Below, piece by piece: positions 8,147 through 15,693 of a stretch of 64,000 nucleotides of DNA. The DNA lies in contig DGNO01000001.1 in the NCBI GenBank assembly GCA_002389665.1, positions 707,564 to 771,563 on the forward strand. The letters run 5' to 3'. The translations under genes were made by a program, and so were the position numbers. Within the stretch, counting starts at the first letter, position 1, and each line of letters starts with the position of its first letter. Under the pieces are notes generated by a model, which had not been told where the DNA came from, searched no databases, and worked only from the letters and a program-made list of their open reading frames with translations. Source of the stretch: Rhodobiaceae bacterium UBA4490. GTDB taxonomy: Bacteria > Pseudomonadota > Alphaproteobacteria > Parvibaculales > Parvibaculaceae.

Positions 8147-9439
8147 ATGGAAACCGGGCTGTGCCGGGACTGTTTCACGGTACTGCCGGAGGGCGCGAAA
8201 CGCTGCTCCTCCTGCGGGCGGCCCCGGCTTGTCTTCCATCCGGAACTCTACTCCCTCTCCATCGCCCATCTCGACTGCGATGCCTTTTATGCGGCCATCG
8301 AAAAGCGCGATAATCCGGAGCTACGCGACAAACCACTGATCATCGGCGGCGGCAAGCGCGGTGTCGTCAGCACCGCTTGCTACATCGCCCGCACAAAAGG
8401 TGTCGGCTCCGCCATGCCCATGTTCAAGGCCCTGGCCAAATGCCCGGAAGCGGTGGTCCTTTCTCCCAACATGGAAAAATACGCCAAGGCGGGAAAAGAA
8501 GTGCGCCAGCTCATGCGCGAGCTGACACCGCTTGTCGAACCGCTTTCCATCGACGAAGCCTTTCTCGATCTCACCGGCACCGAGCGCCTGCACAAAGCCC
8601 CGCCCGCCATCTCCATGGCTAAGCTTACCAAGCGCATCGAGGCGGAAATCGGCATCACCGTCTCGGTCGGCCTCAGCTACAACAAGTTTCTGGCCAAGAT
8701 CGCCTCCGATCTCGACAAGCCGCGCGGCTTCTCCGTCATCGGTGAAGCAGAAGCGCTGGACTTTCTAGCGGAGAAACCTGTCTCCCTCATCTGGGGCGTC
8801 GGCAAAGCTTTGCAGGCAAAGCTGGAGCGGGACGGCATTACCCGCATCAAGCAACTGCGTACTTACGAAGAAAACGATCTCCTTGCCCGTTACGGCGTGA
8901 TGGGGCGGCGGCTCTTCCGCCTTTCCCATGGCCAGGACGCGCGCATCGTCAGCGCCGAGCGGGAAGCGAAAAGCATTTCCTCCGAGACGACATTCGCCAA
9001 CGACATTTCGTCTTTTACCGAGCTCGACAAACGGCTCTGGCCGCTCTGCGAAAAACTTTCCGCGCGCATGAAAGCCGCCGGTCTTGCCGGACAGACCGTG
9101 GTGCTGAAACTGAAGACGAAAGACTTTAAAACCCGCACCCGCAATCAGCGCCTGTCCGACCCAAGCCAGCTTGCCGAAGTGCTCTACCGCACCGCCTCCC
9201 CGCTTTTGAAAAAGGAGTGTGACGGCAAAACCGCCTTCCGCCTGCTGGGCGTCGGCTTTGCAACGCTCACCGATGGTGATCTCGCCGACCCGCCGGACCT
9301 GCTCGATCCCGCAGCCGCGCGGCGCGCAGCGGCCGAGCGCGCGATGGATGAAATGCGCACCAAATTCGGCAAAGGCATCATCACGATGGGCCGCGGCTTT
9401 AAAACGCCTCAGCGCCCGCAGGGTTCCGAAGGCAAATAG
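8147..9439 (+). CDS. dinB: DNA polymerase IV with N-terminal zinc ribbon
   Basis: A 430-residue Y-family translesion polymerase. The catalytic acidic residues lie in [10 protein letters not shown] (Asp43) and SIDEAFLD (Asp136, Glu137), followed by thumb and little-finger domains. Ahead of the palm is an extra ~30-residue four-cysteine knuckle, CxxC at 6/9 and CxxC at 20/23, suited to Zn2+. This form is found in alphaproteobacteria. The C-terminus shows no clear QLxLF-type sliding-clamp motif. It copies damaged DNA at low fidelity. The 3' end overlaps the convergent eipB gene by 31 bp. No LexA box was identified in the 33-bp gap upstream. Confidence 0.93.
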   Translation: METGLCRDCFTVLPEGAKRCSSCGRPRLVFHPELYSLSIAHLDCDAFYAAIEKRDNPELRDKPLIIGGGKRGVVSTACYIARTKGVGSAMPMFKALAKCPEAVVLSPNMEKYAKAGKEVRQLMRELTPLVEPLSIDEAFLDLTGTERLHKAPPAISMAKLTKRIEAEIGITVSVGLSYNKFLAKIASDLDKPRGFSVIGEAEALDFLAEKPVSLIWGVGKALQAKLERDGITRIKQLRTYEENDLLARYGVMGRRLFRLSHGQDARIVSAEREAKSISSETTFANDISSFTELDKRLWPLCEKLSARMKAAGLAGQTVVLKLKTKDFKTRTRNQRLSDPSQLAEVLYRTASPLLKKECDGKTAFRLLGVGFATLTDGDLADPPDLLDPAAARRAAAERAMDEMRTKFGKGIITMGRGFKTPQRPQGSEGK

Positions 9440-10269
9440 TCGAGACTGCTCAGCCCTGCATCGACCTTGAAGTCGATGTAATCCATCTTCAGTCCGCTGG
9501 AAATCCCGTTCGCGTAAAGATGGTAGGCCACCTGATATTCAGGCACACCGTCAACGCGGGAGGGATTGTGATAGGAAAGCTGAACGCGCCACCATTCCTG
9601 CGCCGCCATATCCTTCGCCGCTTCTTCACCCATTTTCACGCCTTCCAGCGTCGTGTCATCTCCCCGGCTCTTACCGATAAAGGCCGAGGCGAGAAAAGCC
9701 GTATCGACCTCCGCCCCTTCATAGATCGGCCGGCTATAAGTCGTCTCGCCCGCCTCCGCCGTTTCCACCAAGGCAAGGGAAAAGGCACTCGGGAAAACGG
9801 TTTCCGGGGCAAGGGCTAGGTCCGGCGCATTGGGTTCTTCGAAATGCACCGCAGATGTCCCCTCTTTCGAGGCATGACCTTTAATGCGTTCGACCTCCTC
9901 ACCGTTCATGAAACGCTGAAAGTCGAACTCAAAATTCCGCCCGTCCGCCGCCTCCGAGCTTCTGAAGCGCAGATCGCGCACCACCCGAATGTCGTCCATC
10001 GTCATGACCTGCATAACGAGACGCTGGGCGAGCTTGTAGCCGGTGCAGGCATTGCCCGTCCATTCCAGCACCATGCGCCCGGAAAGGTCGGCAATGTCCG
10101 CGGACATTTGGGAACTGTCGAGCTTGAGCTCATAGACGGCCCGGTGCGGCTGAAATTTACCGGCGAAAGCCGGCGGCACCAACGCCGCCCCCAGCACTGC
10201 CCCAAGCACTGCCGAAGCGGTTACCGAAGCCAAGGCTGCTTGCCGCAAATACCGTCCAAACACTGTCAT
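9409..10269 (-). CDS. eipB: EipB/DUF1849 periplasmic envelope-integrity protein
   Basis: A 286-residue exported protein. A signal peptide of ~36 residues (basic start, alanine-rich core, AFA cleavage site) precedes a domain with the family start [10 protein letters not shown], followed by [16 protein letters not shown]. Two cysteines, C75 and C284 near the end, match the conserved disulfide pair of EipB, a beta-spiral periplasmic protein needed for envelope integrity in Brucella. The ATG at 10269 was chosen because it begins the signal peptide. It is convergent with dinB, sharing 31 bp at the 3' ends. Confidence 0.85.
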   Translation of the reverse strand: MTVFGRYLRQAALASVTASAVLGAVLGAALVPPAFAGKFQPHRAVYELKLDSSQMSADIADLSGRMVLEWTGNACTGYKLAQRLVMQVMTMDDIRVVRDLRFRSSEAADGRNFEFDFQRFMNGEEVERIKGHASKEGTSAVHFEEPNAPDLALAPETVFPSAFSLALVETAEAGETTYSRPIYEGAEVDTAFLASAFIGKSRGDDTTLEGVKMGEEAAKDMAAQEWWRVQLSYHNPSRVDGVPEYQVAYHLYANGISSGLKMDYIDFKVDAGLSSLDYLPSEPCGR

Positions 10270-10375
10270 CCTGCATCCTCTCCCATGCGCGGCCTTGCGA
10301 AGCGGCGGGTTTTTGCCGATCTTGTCATTGGCCCGTCCGAGCCGCCGAATTATGCCAGAAAGAAAGCCTGCTTGC

Positions 10376-11341
10376 ATGTCCTTGCCGCGCGTCCTCGTCA
10401 CCCGCAAATTGCCCGCCGATGTGGAAGCGCGGCTGAAACGGGACTACGCCCCGCTTTTGAACGAAGAAGACCGGCTTTTCAGCGCCGGGGAACTTGCCGC
10501 CCGCGCTGAAGGCATGGACGCGGTCCTGGCGACGGTGACGGACAAGCTCGATGCCGCCGCGATAAACGCCCTGCCGGGTAGCGTGCGCATCATCGCCACC
10601 TTCTCCGTCGGCTATGATCATATCGATGTCGCTGCGGCGGCACAGCGCGGCATTACCGTGACGAACACGCCGGGCGTGCTCACCCATGCCACCGCGGATA
10701 TCACGCTCCTTCTCATTTTGGGCGCAGCGCGCGGCGCCGGCTGGGGCGAAGCCATGATACGCCAGAAGACATGGCAGAACTGGGCGCCGAGCGGCCCGCT
10801 CGGCACGGATGTGACGGGCAAGAGGCTGGGCATACTCGGCATGGGCCGCATCGGCCAAGCCGTTGCCGCACGGGCGCGCGCCTTCGGCATGGAGATCCAT
10901 TATCACAACCGCAGCCGCCTTTCCGAAGCCGAGGAGCAAGGCGCGCGTTACCATGAAAGCCCGGAGGCACTGTTCGCCCAATCGGACATTCTTTCCATCA
11001 ATTGCGCTTCGACGTCCCAAACCCGGGGCCTCGTCAATGCCCGCACGTTCACCCTTCTGCCGGAGGGCGCGATTGTCGTGAACAGCGCACGCGGCGATAT
11101 TGTCGATGATGAGGCGCTGATCGCAGCCTTAAAAAGCGGCAAGGTGGCCGCTGCCGGGCTCGATGTTTATGCGGGCGAGCCTGACATTCACCCTGGCTAC
11201 CGCGGCCTTTCCAACACGTTTCTGCTGCCCCACCTGGGCAGCGCGACACGCGAGACACGCAATGCCATGGGCTTTTGCGCCCTCGACAATCTCGATGCCT
11301 TTTTTGCCGGAAAAGCGCCGCCGAACCCCGTTACCCCCTGA
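10376..11341 (+). CDS. 2-hydroxyacid dehydrogenase (glyoxylate/hydroxypyruvate reductase type)
   Basis: A 321-residue D-isomer-specific 2-hydroxyacid dehydrogenase. The N-terminal catalytic domain starts PRVLVTRKLP. The NAD(P) domain has GMGRIGQ; the catalytic Arg lies in NSARGDIVDD, the Glu in GLDVYAGEPD and the His in LPHLGSATRETR. The family reduces glyoxylate or hydroxypyruvate; GyaR/GhrB-type activity is most likely. The start is uncertain: ATG 10376 begins the conserved domain, while ATG 10352 would add eight residues. It is divergent from eipB across ~100 bp. Confidence 0.88.
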   Translation: MSLPRVLVTRKLPADVEARLKRDYAPLLNEEDRLFSAGELAARAEGMDAVLATVTDKLDAAAINALPGSVRIIATFSVGYDHIDVAAAAQRGITVTNTPGVLTHATADITLLLILGAARGAGWGEAMIRQKTWQNWAPSGPLGTDVTGKRLGILGMGRIGQAVAARARAFGMEIHYHNRSRLSEAEEQGARYHESPEALFAQSDILSINCASTSQTRGLVNARTFTLLPEGAIVVNSARGDIVDDEALIAALKSGKVAAAGLDVYAGEPDIHPGYRGLSNTFLLPHLGSATRETRNAMGFCALDNLDAFFAGKAPPNPVTP

Positions 11342-11448
11342 GCCATTTTGCCCTGCCAACCTTGCCCACCGGCAGGCAAAGAGGAATTTTTTGCCTATTT
11401 CCACATGAAGAAGAGCCTCTAAACCCTTGGATTTATGGGGATTCGCAT

Positions 11449-11464
11449 TTGGCACATGGCTTGC
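11449..11464 (+). promoter_or_regulatory. Sigma-54 (RpoN) promoter for the diguanylate cyclase
   Basis: TTGGCAC-N5-TTGC, with GG at 11451-11452 and GC at 11463-11464 separated by exactly 10 bp, matches the -24/-12 consensus. Initiation near 11476 would leave a ~35-nt leader before the gene at 11510. An activator site upstream (11342-11448) was not identified. Confidence 0.6.
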
Positions 11465-11509
11465 GCTGGCATTGGCGGGGATGACAAAGGGCAATGCCAG
11501 GAGAAAAAG

Positions 11510-12292
11510 ATGGGGCTCGCCAAGGCAGATAAGACAACCACGCTCGATACAAAACGAGCGGCTCCCGCCACTGGGCAAAGCATTCACCCGGTGATCGATA
11601 CGCTTGAAATGCGCATGCGCTGCGCACTGCTGCGCGATGCCGGCCGCGCGGACACGCCCGAAGAGGTGATCCGCCGGGCGCTCGATTATGCCTCCGAAGC
11701 CGAACAGCGCATCAGCGAGCTATCGGCCCGCGTCAAACTGCTGGAATCGCTCGCCGTCACGGATGAGTTGACCGGCCTTTTGAACCGGCGCGGCTTCCAG
11801 GACATGCTCTACCGCAACCTTGCCAGCGCCACGCGGCACAACGAGACCGGCGTCCTTGCCTTTATCGATCTGGATGAATTCAAACAGATCAACGACACCT
11901 ATGGCCACGCGGCTGGCGATGCGGTGCTGCGCAAGATCGGCCAGTTCCTGCGCCGGAACATCCGCACCACCGATTACGCAGCGCGGCTCGGCGGCGATGA
12001 ATTCGCCCTGCTTTATGTGCGCGGCGAACATGCCCGTGCACGCGAGCGGGCACGCGAGCTGAATGAAAAGCTCAACGGCCTTGTCGTGCCTTGGGAAGGT
12101 CACTCGATCGAGGTGCGTGCCAGCATCGGCATGGCAAGTTACGACAAGGATTCCACGGCGATGGAACTGCTCGATCTTGCCGACCGGGCGATGTACCGGG
12201 ACAAGAGCCGGCCTCGTAAGAAAACGGCCTCCCGCCGCAAGAGCGCCGTCACACGCGCCCGCGCCGCGCAAGGAAATAAGGCCAGCGCATAA
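11510..12292 (+). CDS. GGDEF-domain diguanylate cyclase
   Basis: A 260-residue cytoplasmic protein. The N-terminal ~80 residues are helical with a likely coiled coil (SEAEQRISELSARVKLLESL) leading into a GGDEF domain. The active-site GGDEF is at 161-165 and the I-site R152-T-T-D155 precedes it by five residues, so an active, product-inhibited c-di-GMP synthase is expected. A very basic tail (KKTASRRKSAVTRARAA) could bind nucleic acid or membrane. The ATG at 11510 follows AGGAG (11499-11503). A sigma-54-type promoter lies upstream, and the stop codon is inside a hairpin terminator. Confidence 0.9.
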   Translation: MGLAKADKTTTLDTKRAAPATGQSIHPVIDTLEMRMRCALLRDAGRADTPEEVIRRALDYASEAEQRISELSARVKLLESLAVTDELTGLLNRRGFQDMLYRNLASATRHNETGVLAFIDLDEFKQINDTYGHAAGDAVLRKIGQFLRRNIRTTDYAARLGGDEFALLYVRGEHARARERARELNEKLNGLVVPWEGHSIEVRASIGMASYDKDSTAMELLDLADRAMYRDKSRPRKKTASRRKSAVTRARAAQGNKASA

Positions 12293-12305
12293 GCGCGGCC
12301 TTATT
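12275..12305. terminator. Bidirectional hairpin overlapping the cyclase stop codon
   Basis: AATAAGGCC (12275-12283) pairs with GGCCTTATT (12297-12305), and an inner GCGC/GCGC (12285-12288, 12293-12296) closes a 4-nt loop ATAA that contains the TAA stop. The symmetric A/T flanks suggest it ends transcription of both the cyclase and the convergent gene that stops at 12316. Confidence 0.6.
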
Positions 12306-12315
12306 CATCACCCTT

Positions 12316-13365
12316 TTATCCGTCTGCCAAGGCGGCAGGCTGCGCCAGCACCGCCGCGTGCAAGGAGCGGCCTGCCCAGGCAAGATCGCCTGCCGGCACG
12401 CTGACGGCTTTGCGGGTGGGAAACAGCTCCGCCAGAATATCGCGCGCCCGCGCGTCATGGGCGTCCCCATAAGCGGGCACCAGCAGCCCGCCATTTACCG
12501 GATAGAACCCGACATAGGAAAACTGCGTGCCATGGCCTTCGGTTCCGGCAAAAAGATCGCGGGTGAGCGGCACGTCGACAATCTCCAGCGCCCTGCCCCG
12601 TGCATCCTTTGCTTCTGAAAGCTGGGCGCGCGCATCGGCCAGTACTTCGGCCTGCACAGGATCCGCCTCGCTTCCGCATGCAACGGCAACACGGGCAGGT
12701 CCGGTGAAAGCCGCCACCTGATCGACATGGCCGCCTGCTTCATCATGCGCCATGCCGCCGCCGAGCCAGATGATGCGCCGCGCGCCGCAGAACATAGCGA
12801 GCGCTTCTTCGATTTCGCGGTGCGAATGTTCGCGGTTGCGGTTGCTGTCGAGCAATACCGCTTCCGTGGCAATCAAGGTGCCTGATCCGTCCGCACAAAC
12901 CGCGCCGCCTTCCAGCACAAGCTCTCCTTCGTAGCGTTTCAGACCGATCTCATCGAGCAGCTTTCCCGCCAAGCGCCGGTCATTGTCGATATGGCGGAAA
13001 CGGCCGCCCAGCCCGTCATATTGCCAGTCGATACCCGCAACACCGCCCATCCCGTCGATCACGAACATCGGCCCGTTGTCGCGGATGCGCCCATCGTCCT
13101 GCGCCATGACATGCAGTTCGACCGCGCTGTCGCGCCCACAGGCAAAACGCGCGGTGGCCTCATCTTCCGGCCGCACGATGAGGCTGACCGGCTCGAACTC
13201 GGCAACGGCCCGCACAAGCCCTGCATAAGCGGCATGGGCTTGCGGCAGCGCCTCGCCCCAAATATCCGCGCGGGCCGGCCACTCGATCCAGGTGCGCTCA
13301 TGCGGCTCCCATTCGGCGGGAAGAAAAAATCCGTCGGTGAGCGGGCTTTTATAAATGGACTCCAT
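12316..13365 (-). CDS. Agmatine deiminase family protein lacking the catalytic cysteine
   Basis: A 349-residue protein of the agmatine deiminase (porphyromonas-type PAD) fold, which normally hydrolyses agmatine to N-carbamoylputrescine. It aligns throughout: WIEWPARADIW near residue 27, RDNGPMF with Asp96, LEGGAVCADG near 151, and AHDEAGGHVD with His213 and Asp215. At the C-terminus the canonical GGGNIHCITQQ is AGRSLHAAVLAQ, so the nucleophilic Cys is Ala337 (codon GCG). The glycine-rich substrate loop is also altered, and a usual His in the EGG motif is Cys157. Deiminase activity is therefore doubtful; a pseudoenzyme or changed chemistry is likelier. The frame is intact. It is divergent from a RidA gene. 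Confidence 0.85.
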   Translation of the reverse strand: MESIYKSPLTDGFFLPAEWEPHERTWIEWPARADIWGEALPQAHAAYAGLVRAVAEFEPVSLIVRPEDEATARFACGRDSAVELHVMAQDDGRIRDNGPMFVIDGMGGVAGIDWQYDGLGGRFRHIDNDRRLAGKLLDEIGLKRYEGELVLEGGAVCADGSGTLIATEAVLLDSNRNREHSHREIEEALAMFCGARRIIWLGGGMAHDEAGGHVDQVAAFTGPARVAVACGSEADPVQAEVLADARAQLSEAKDARGRALEIVDVPLTRDLFAGTEGHGTQFSYVGFYPVNGGLLVPAYGDAHDARARDILAELFPTRKAVSVPAGDLAWAGRSLHAAVLAQPAALADG

Positions 13366-13482
13366 GATGCTCCGGAACTGTTGCGAATGATAATTACGGT
13401 GTAGGTTGAAGCGAGCACAGAGGCGGCCTTTAACGCAATGAAAAAAGCCCCACATGGGGACAAACACATATCGGGAAAGATC

Positions 13483-13965
13483 ATGGCAGGACCGGCAACG
13501 TCAGCAGAAATCGAAAAACGCTTGAGCGATCTCGGCATCGCGCTACCTGCGCCGTCGGGCGCGGCGGGCAATTACGTGCCCTATGTGATCAGCGGCAATC
13601 AGCTCTTCATTTCCGGTCAGGTGCCGCTTTCCCCCGAGGGGTTGAAGTTTCAAGGCAAGGTCGGCGACGCCTTCAGCCTGGAAGAGGGCCAGGAAGCGGC
13701 AAAGCTCTGCGCCATCAACATTCTGGCTCAGGCGAAGGCGGCCTGCGGGGGTGATCTGTCCCGGCTCAACCGCTGCATCAAGCTCGGCGGCTTCGTCAAT
13801 TCCACACCGGATTTCGACCAGCAGCCTGCGGTGATCAACGGCGCCTCGGACCTCATGGTCGCGGTACTTGGCGAGGCGGGCCGCCATGCCCGCACGGCTG
13901 TAAGCGCGGCGAACCTGCCCTTCAATGTCGCCGTTGAAATCGACGCCATCTTCGAAATCGCGTGA
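13483..13965 (+). CDS. RidA/YjgF-family protein
   Basis: A 160-residue member of the RidA/YjgF/UK114 superfamily, the longer subgroup with the pattern LFISGQVPL near residues 37-45 and a C-terminal FNVAVEIDAIFEIA. RidA itself hydrolyses reactive enamine/imine intermediates from PLP enzymes. The subgroup here often lacks a strict catalytic Arg and its substrate is unclear. The ATG at 13483 follows a GGGAAAG element. It is divergent from the agmatine-deiminase homologue across 117 bp and upstream of the FemAB-like gene. Confidence 0.88.
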   Translation: MAGPATSAEIEKRLSDLGIALPAPSGAAGNYVPYVISGNQLFISGQVPLSPEGLKFQGKVGDAFSLEEGQEAAKLCAINILAQAKAACGGDLSRLNRCIKLGGFVNSTPDFDQQPAVINGASDLMVAVLGEAGRHARTAVSAANLPFNVAVEIDAIFEIA

Positions 13966-14028
13966 ACATTCCTGCCTGTCATTTGCCTTCCCCCGCAGCG
14001 GCGCTAGACTCCTTTGCCGGAGGATCTT

Positions 14029-15213
14029 ATGGGCGATGAAGAACAAGTCGTGATCCGCGTCGTGCACGCCATTAGCGAGGTAAAGGCGGAGGAATGGGAC
14101 GCCTGCGCCAACCCGCCGGGCGAGCCGCGCAATCCTTTTGTCTCTCACGCCTTTTTGAAAGCGCTGGAAGAAAGCGGCTCGGCCACCCGCTCGACCGGCT
14201 GGGCGCCCTATCATCTCGTGATCGAAGAGCCGGGCGGCAAGCTGGCGGGCTGCCTGCCTATGTATCTGAAGAACCATAGCCGGGGCGAATATGTCTTCGA
14301 TTACGGCTGGGCCGATGCTTTTGAGCGCGCAGGCGGGCGCTATTACCCCAAGCTCCAGGTCTCCGTGCCTTTTACGCCCGCCAGCGGCAGACGGCTTCTC
14401 GCCCACCCCGGCCCGGCGCGCGCCCATATCGAAAAACAGCTTCTGGCGGGGGCGATGGAAGTCTGCCGCCAGCTCGAGGCCTCCTCCATCCACTTCACCT
14501 TTCTGCCGAAGGAGCAATGGGACGAACTTGGCAAAATCGGTCTTCTGCAGCGCACCGATCAACAGTTCCACTGGACGAACCGGAATTACGCCACGTTCGA
14601 TGATTTCCTTGCCGATCTTGCCTCGCGCAAACGCAAGAACCTGAAAAAGGAACGGGCCCGCGCGCTGGAAAACGGCATCGAGATCGAATGGGTGACGGGC
14701 GCGGATCTCACCGAAGATCACTGGGACGCGTTCTTCATGTTCTATATGGATACCGGCGCGCGCAAATGGGGCACGCCCTACCTCACCCGCGAGTTTTTCA
14801 GCCTGATCAACGAGACCATGGCCGATGACACGCTGCTTATCATGGCAAAGCGCGAGGGGCGTTATATTGCCGGGGCCTTGAATTTCATCGGCTCGGATAC
14901 GCTTTTCGGGCGCAATTGGGGCTGTATCGAGGATCATCCCTTCCTGCATTTCGAGTGCTGTTATTATCAGGCCATCGATTTTGCAATCTCGCGGGGCCTC
15001 AAAAAGGTCGAAGCCGGGGCGCAGGGCGCGCATAAGCTGGCGCGCGGCTATCTGCCCGAACATACCTATTCCGCCCATTACATCGCCAATCCGGGCCTGC
15101 GCGAGGCCGTGGGCGATTATCTGGAGCGCGAACGCGCCTATATCGATCAGGATATCGAGATGCTTGGCGAGCACTCCCCCTTCAGGCACGATAAGGAAAA
15201 CGAACCGGACTAG
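14029..15213 (+). CDS. DUF482/FemAB-like GNAT-superfamily protein
   Basis: A 394-residue soluble protein of the DUF482 group (described as peptidoglycan-biosynthesis-like, GNAT fold). It has the family NPFVSHAFLKALEESGS near the N-terminus, a basic LASRKRKNLKKERARA segment near 200-215, and TFYMDTGARKWG-like and EAGAQGAHKLARGYLPE regions in the second GNAT half. Such proteins may transfer acyl or aminoacyl groups onto amines; the substrate is unknown. The ATG at 14029 is nine bases after GGAGGAT, so an in-frame TTG upstream was not used. The HIT gene follows 28 bp later, probably in the same transcript. Confidence 0.82.
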   Translation: MGDEEQVVIRVVHAISEVKAEEWDACANPPGEPRNPFVSHAFLKALEESGSATRSTGWAPYHLVIEEPGGKLAGCLPMYLKNHSRGEYVFDYGWADAFERAGGRYYPKLQVSVPFTPASGRRLLAHPGPARAHIEKQLLAGAMEVCRQLEASSIHFTFLPKEQWDELGKIGLLQRTDQQFHWTNRNYATFDDFLADLASRKRKNLKKERARALENGIEIEWVTGADLTEDHWDAFFMFYMDTGARKWGTPYLTREFFSLINETMADDTLLIMAKREGRYIAGALNFIGSDTLFGRNWGCIEDHPFLHFECCYYQAIDFAISRGLKKVEAGAQGAHKLARGYLPEHTYSAHYIANPGLREAVGDYLERERAYIDQDIEMLGEHSPFRHDKENEPD

Positions 15214-15241
15214 TCCGACGCCAGAACAAGGGAGAAACCCG

Positions 15242-15661
15242 ATGGCCTATGATGACAGCAATGTCTTCGCGAAAATCCTTCGCGGGGAAATGCCCTCCAT
15301 CGCGCTTTACGATGATGAGATGACCTATGCCTTCATGGATGTCATGCCGCAGGCGCCGGGGCACTGCCTTGTCATTCCGAAATTTCCCGCCGAAAACCTC
15401 TTCGATCTCGACGCCGACTATGCCGCCGCCATGGCGCGCACCGTGAAGAAACTGGCGCCTGCTGTCAAAAAAGCCATGGACGCGCCGGGCATCATGATCG
15501 CGCAGCTCAACGGCCCGGAAGCCGGCCAGACCGTCTTTCACATCCATACCCATATCATTCCGCGCTGGGACGGCATCGACATGAAACTGCATGCGCGCGA
15601 GATGGCGGATATGGACGAGCTGAAAGCGCAAGCGGAAAAAATCAAAGCCGCGCTGAACTGA
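15242..15661 (+). CDS. HIT-family nucleotide hydrolase
   Basis: A 139-residue histidine-triad protein with the active-site motif HIHTHIIPR near residues 100-108 and the upstream LNGPEAGQTVFH segment. It belongs to the HinT/Fhit group that hydrolyses nucleoside phosphoramidates or dinucleoside polyphosphates through a His-AMP intermediate. The start at 15242 has a GGGAGAAAC element upstream. It lies downstream of the DUF482 gene, a pairing common in alphaproteobacteria. Confidence 0.92.
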   Translation: MAYDDSNVFAKILRGEMPSIALYDDEMTYAFMDVMPQAPGHCLVIPKFPAENLFDLDADYAAAMARTVKKLAPAVKKAMDAPGIMIAQLNGPEAGQTVFHIHTHIIPRWDGIDMKLHAREMADMDELKAQAEKIKAALN

Positions 15662-15693
15662 ACGCCGCCGGCTTCGACATCAAGGGGGAGAGA

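Noticed and set aside
13438..13482. An extended start for RidA at 13438
   Set aside because: The extra 15 residues are not part of the RidA fold and overlap the likely divergent promoter; the ATG at 13483 has a better ribosome binding site.
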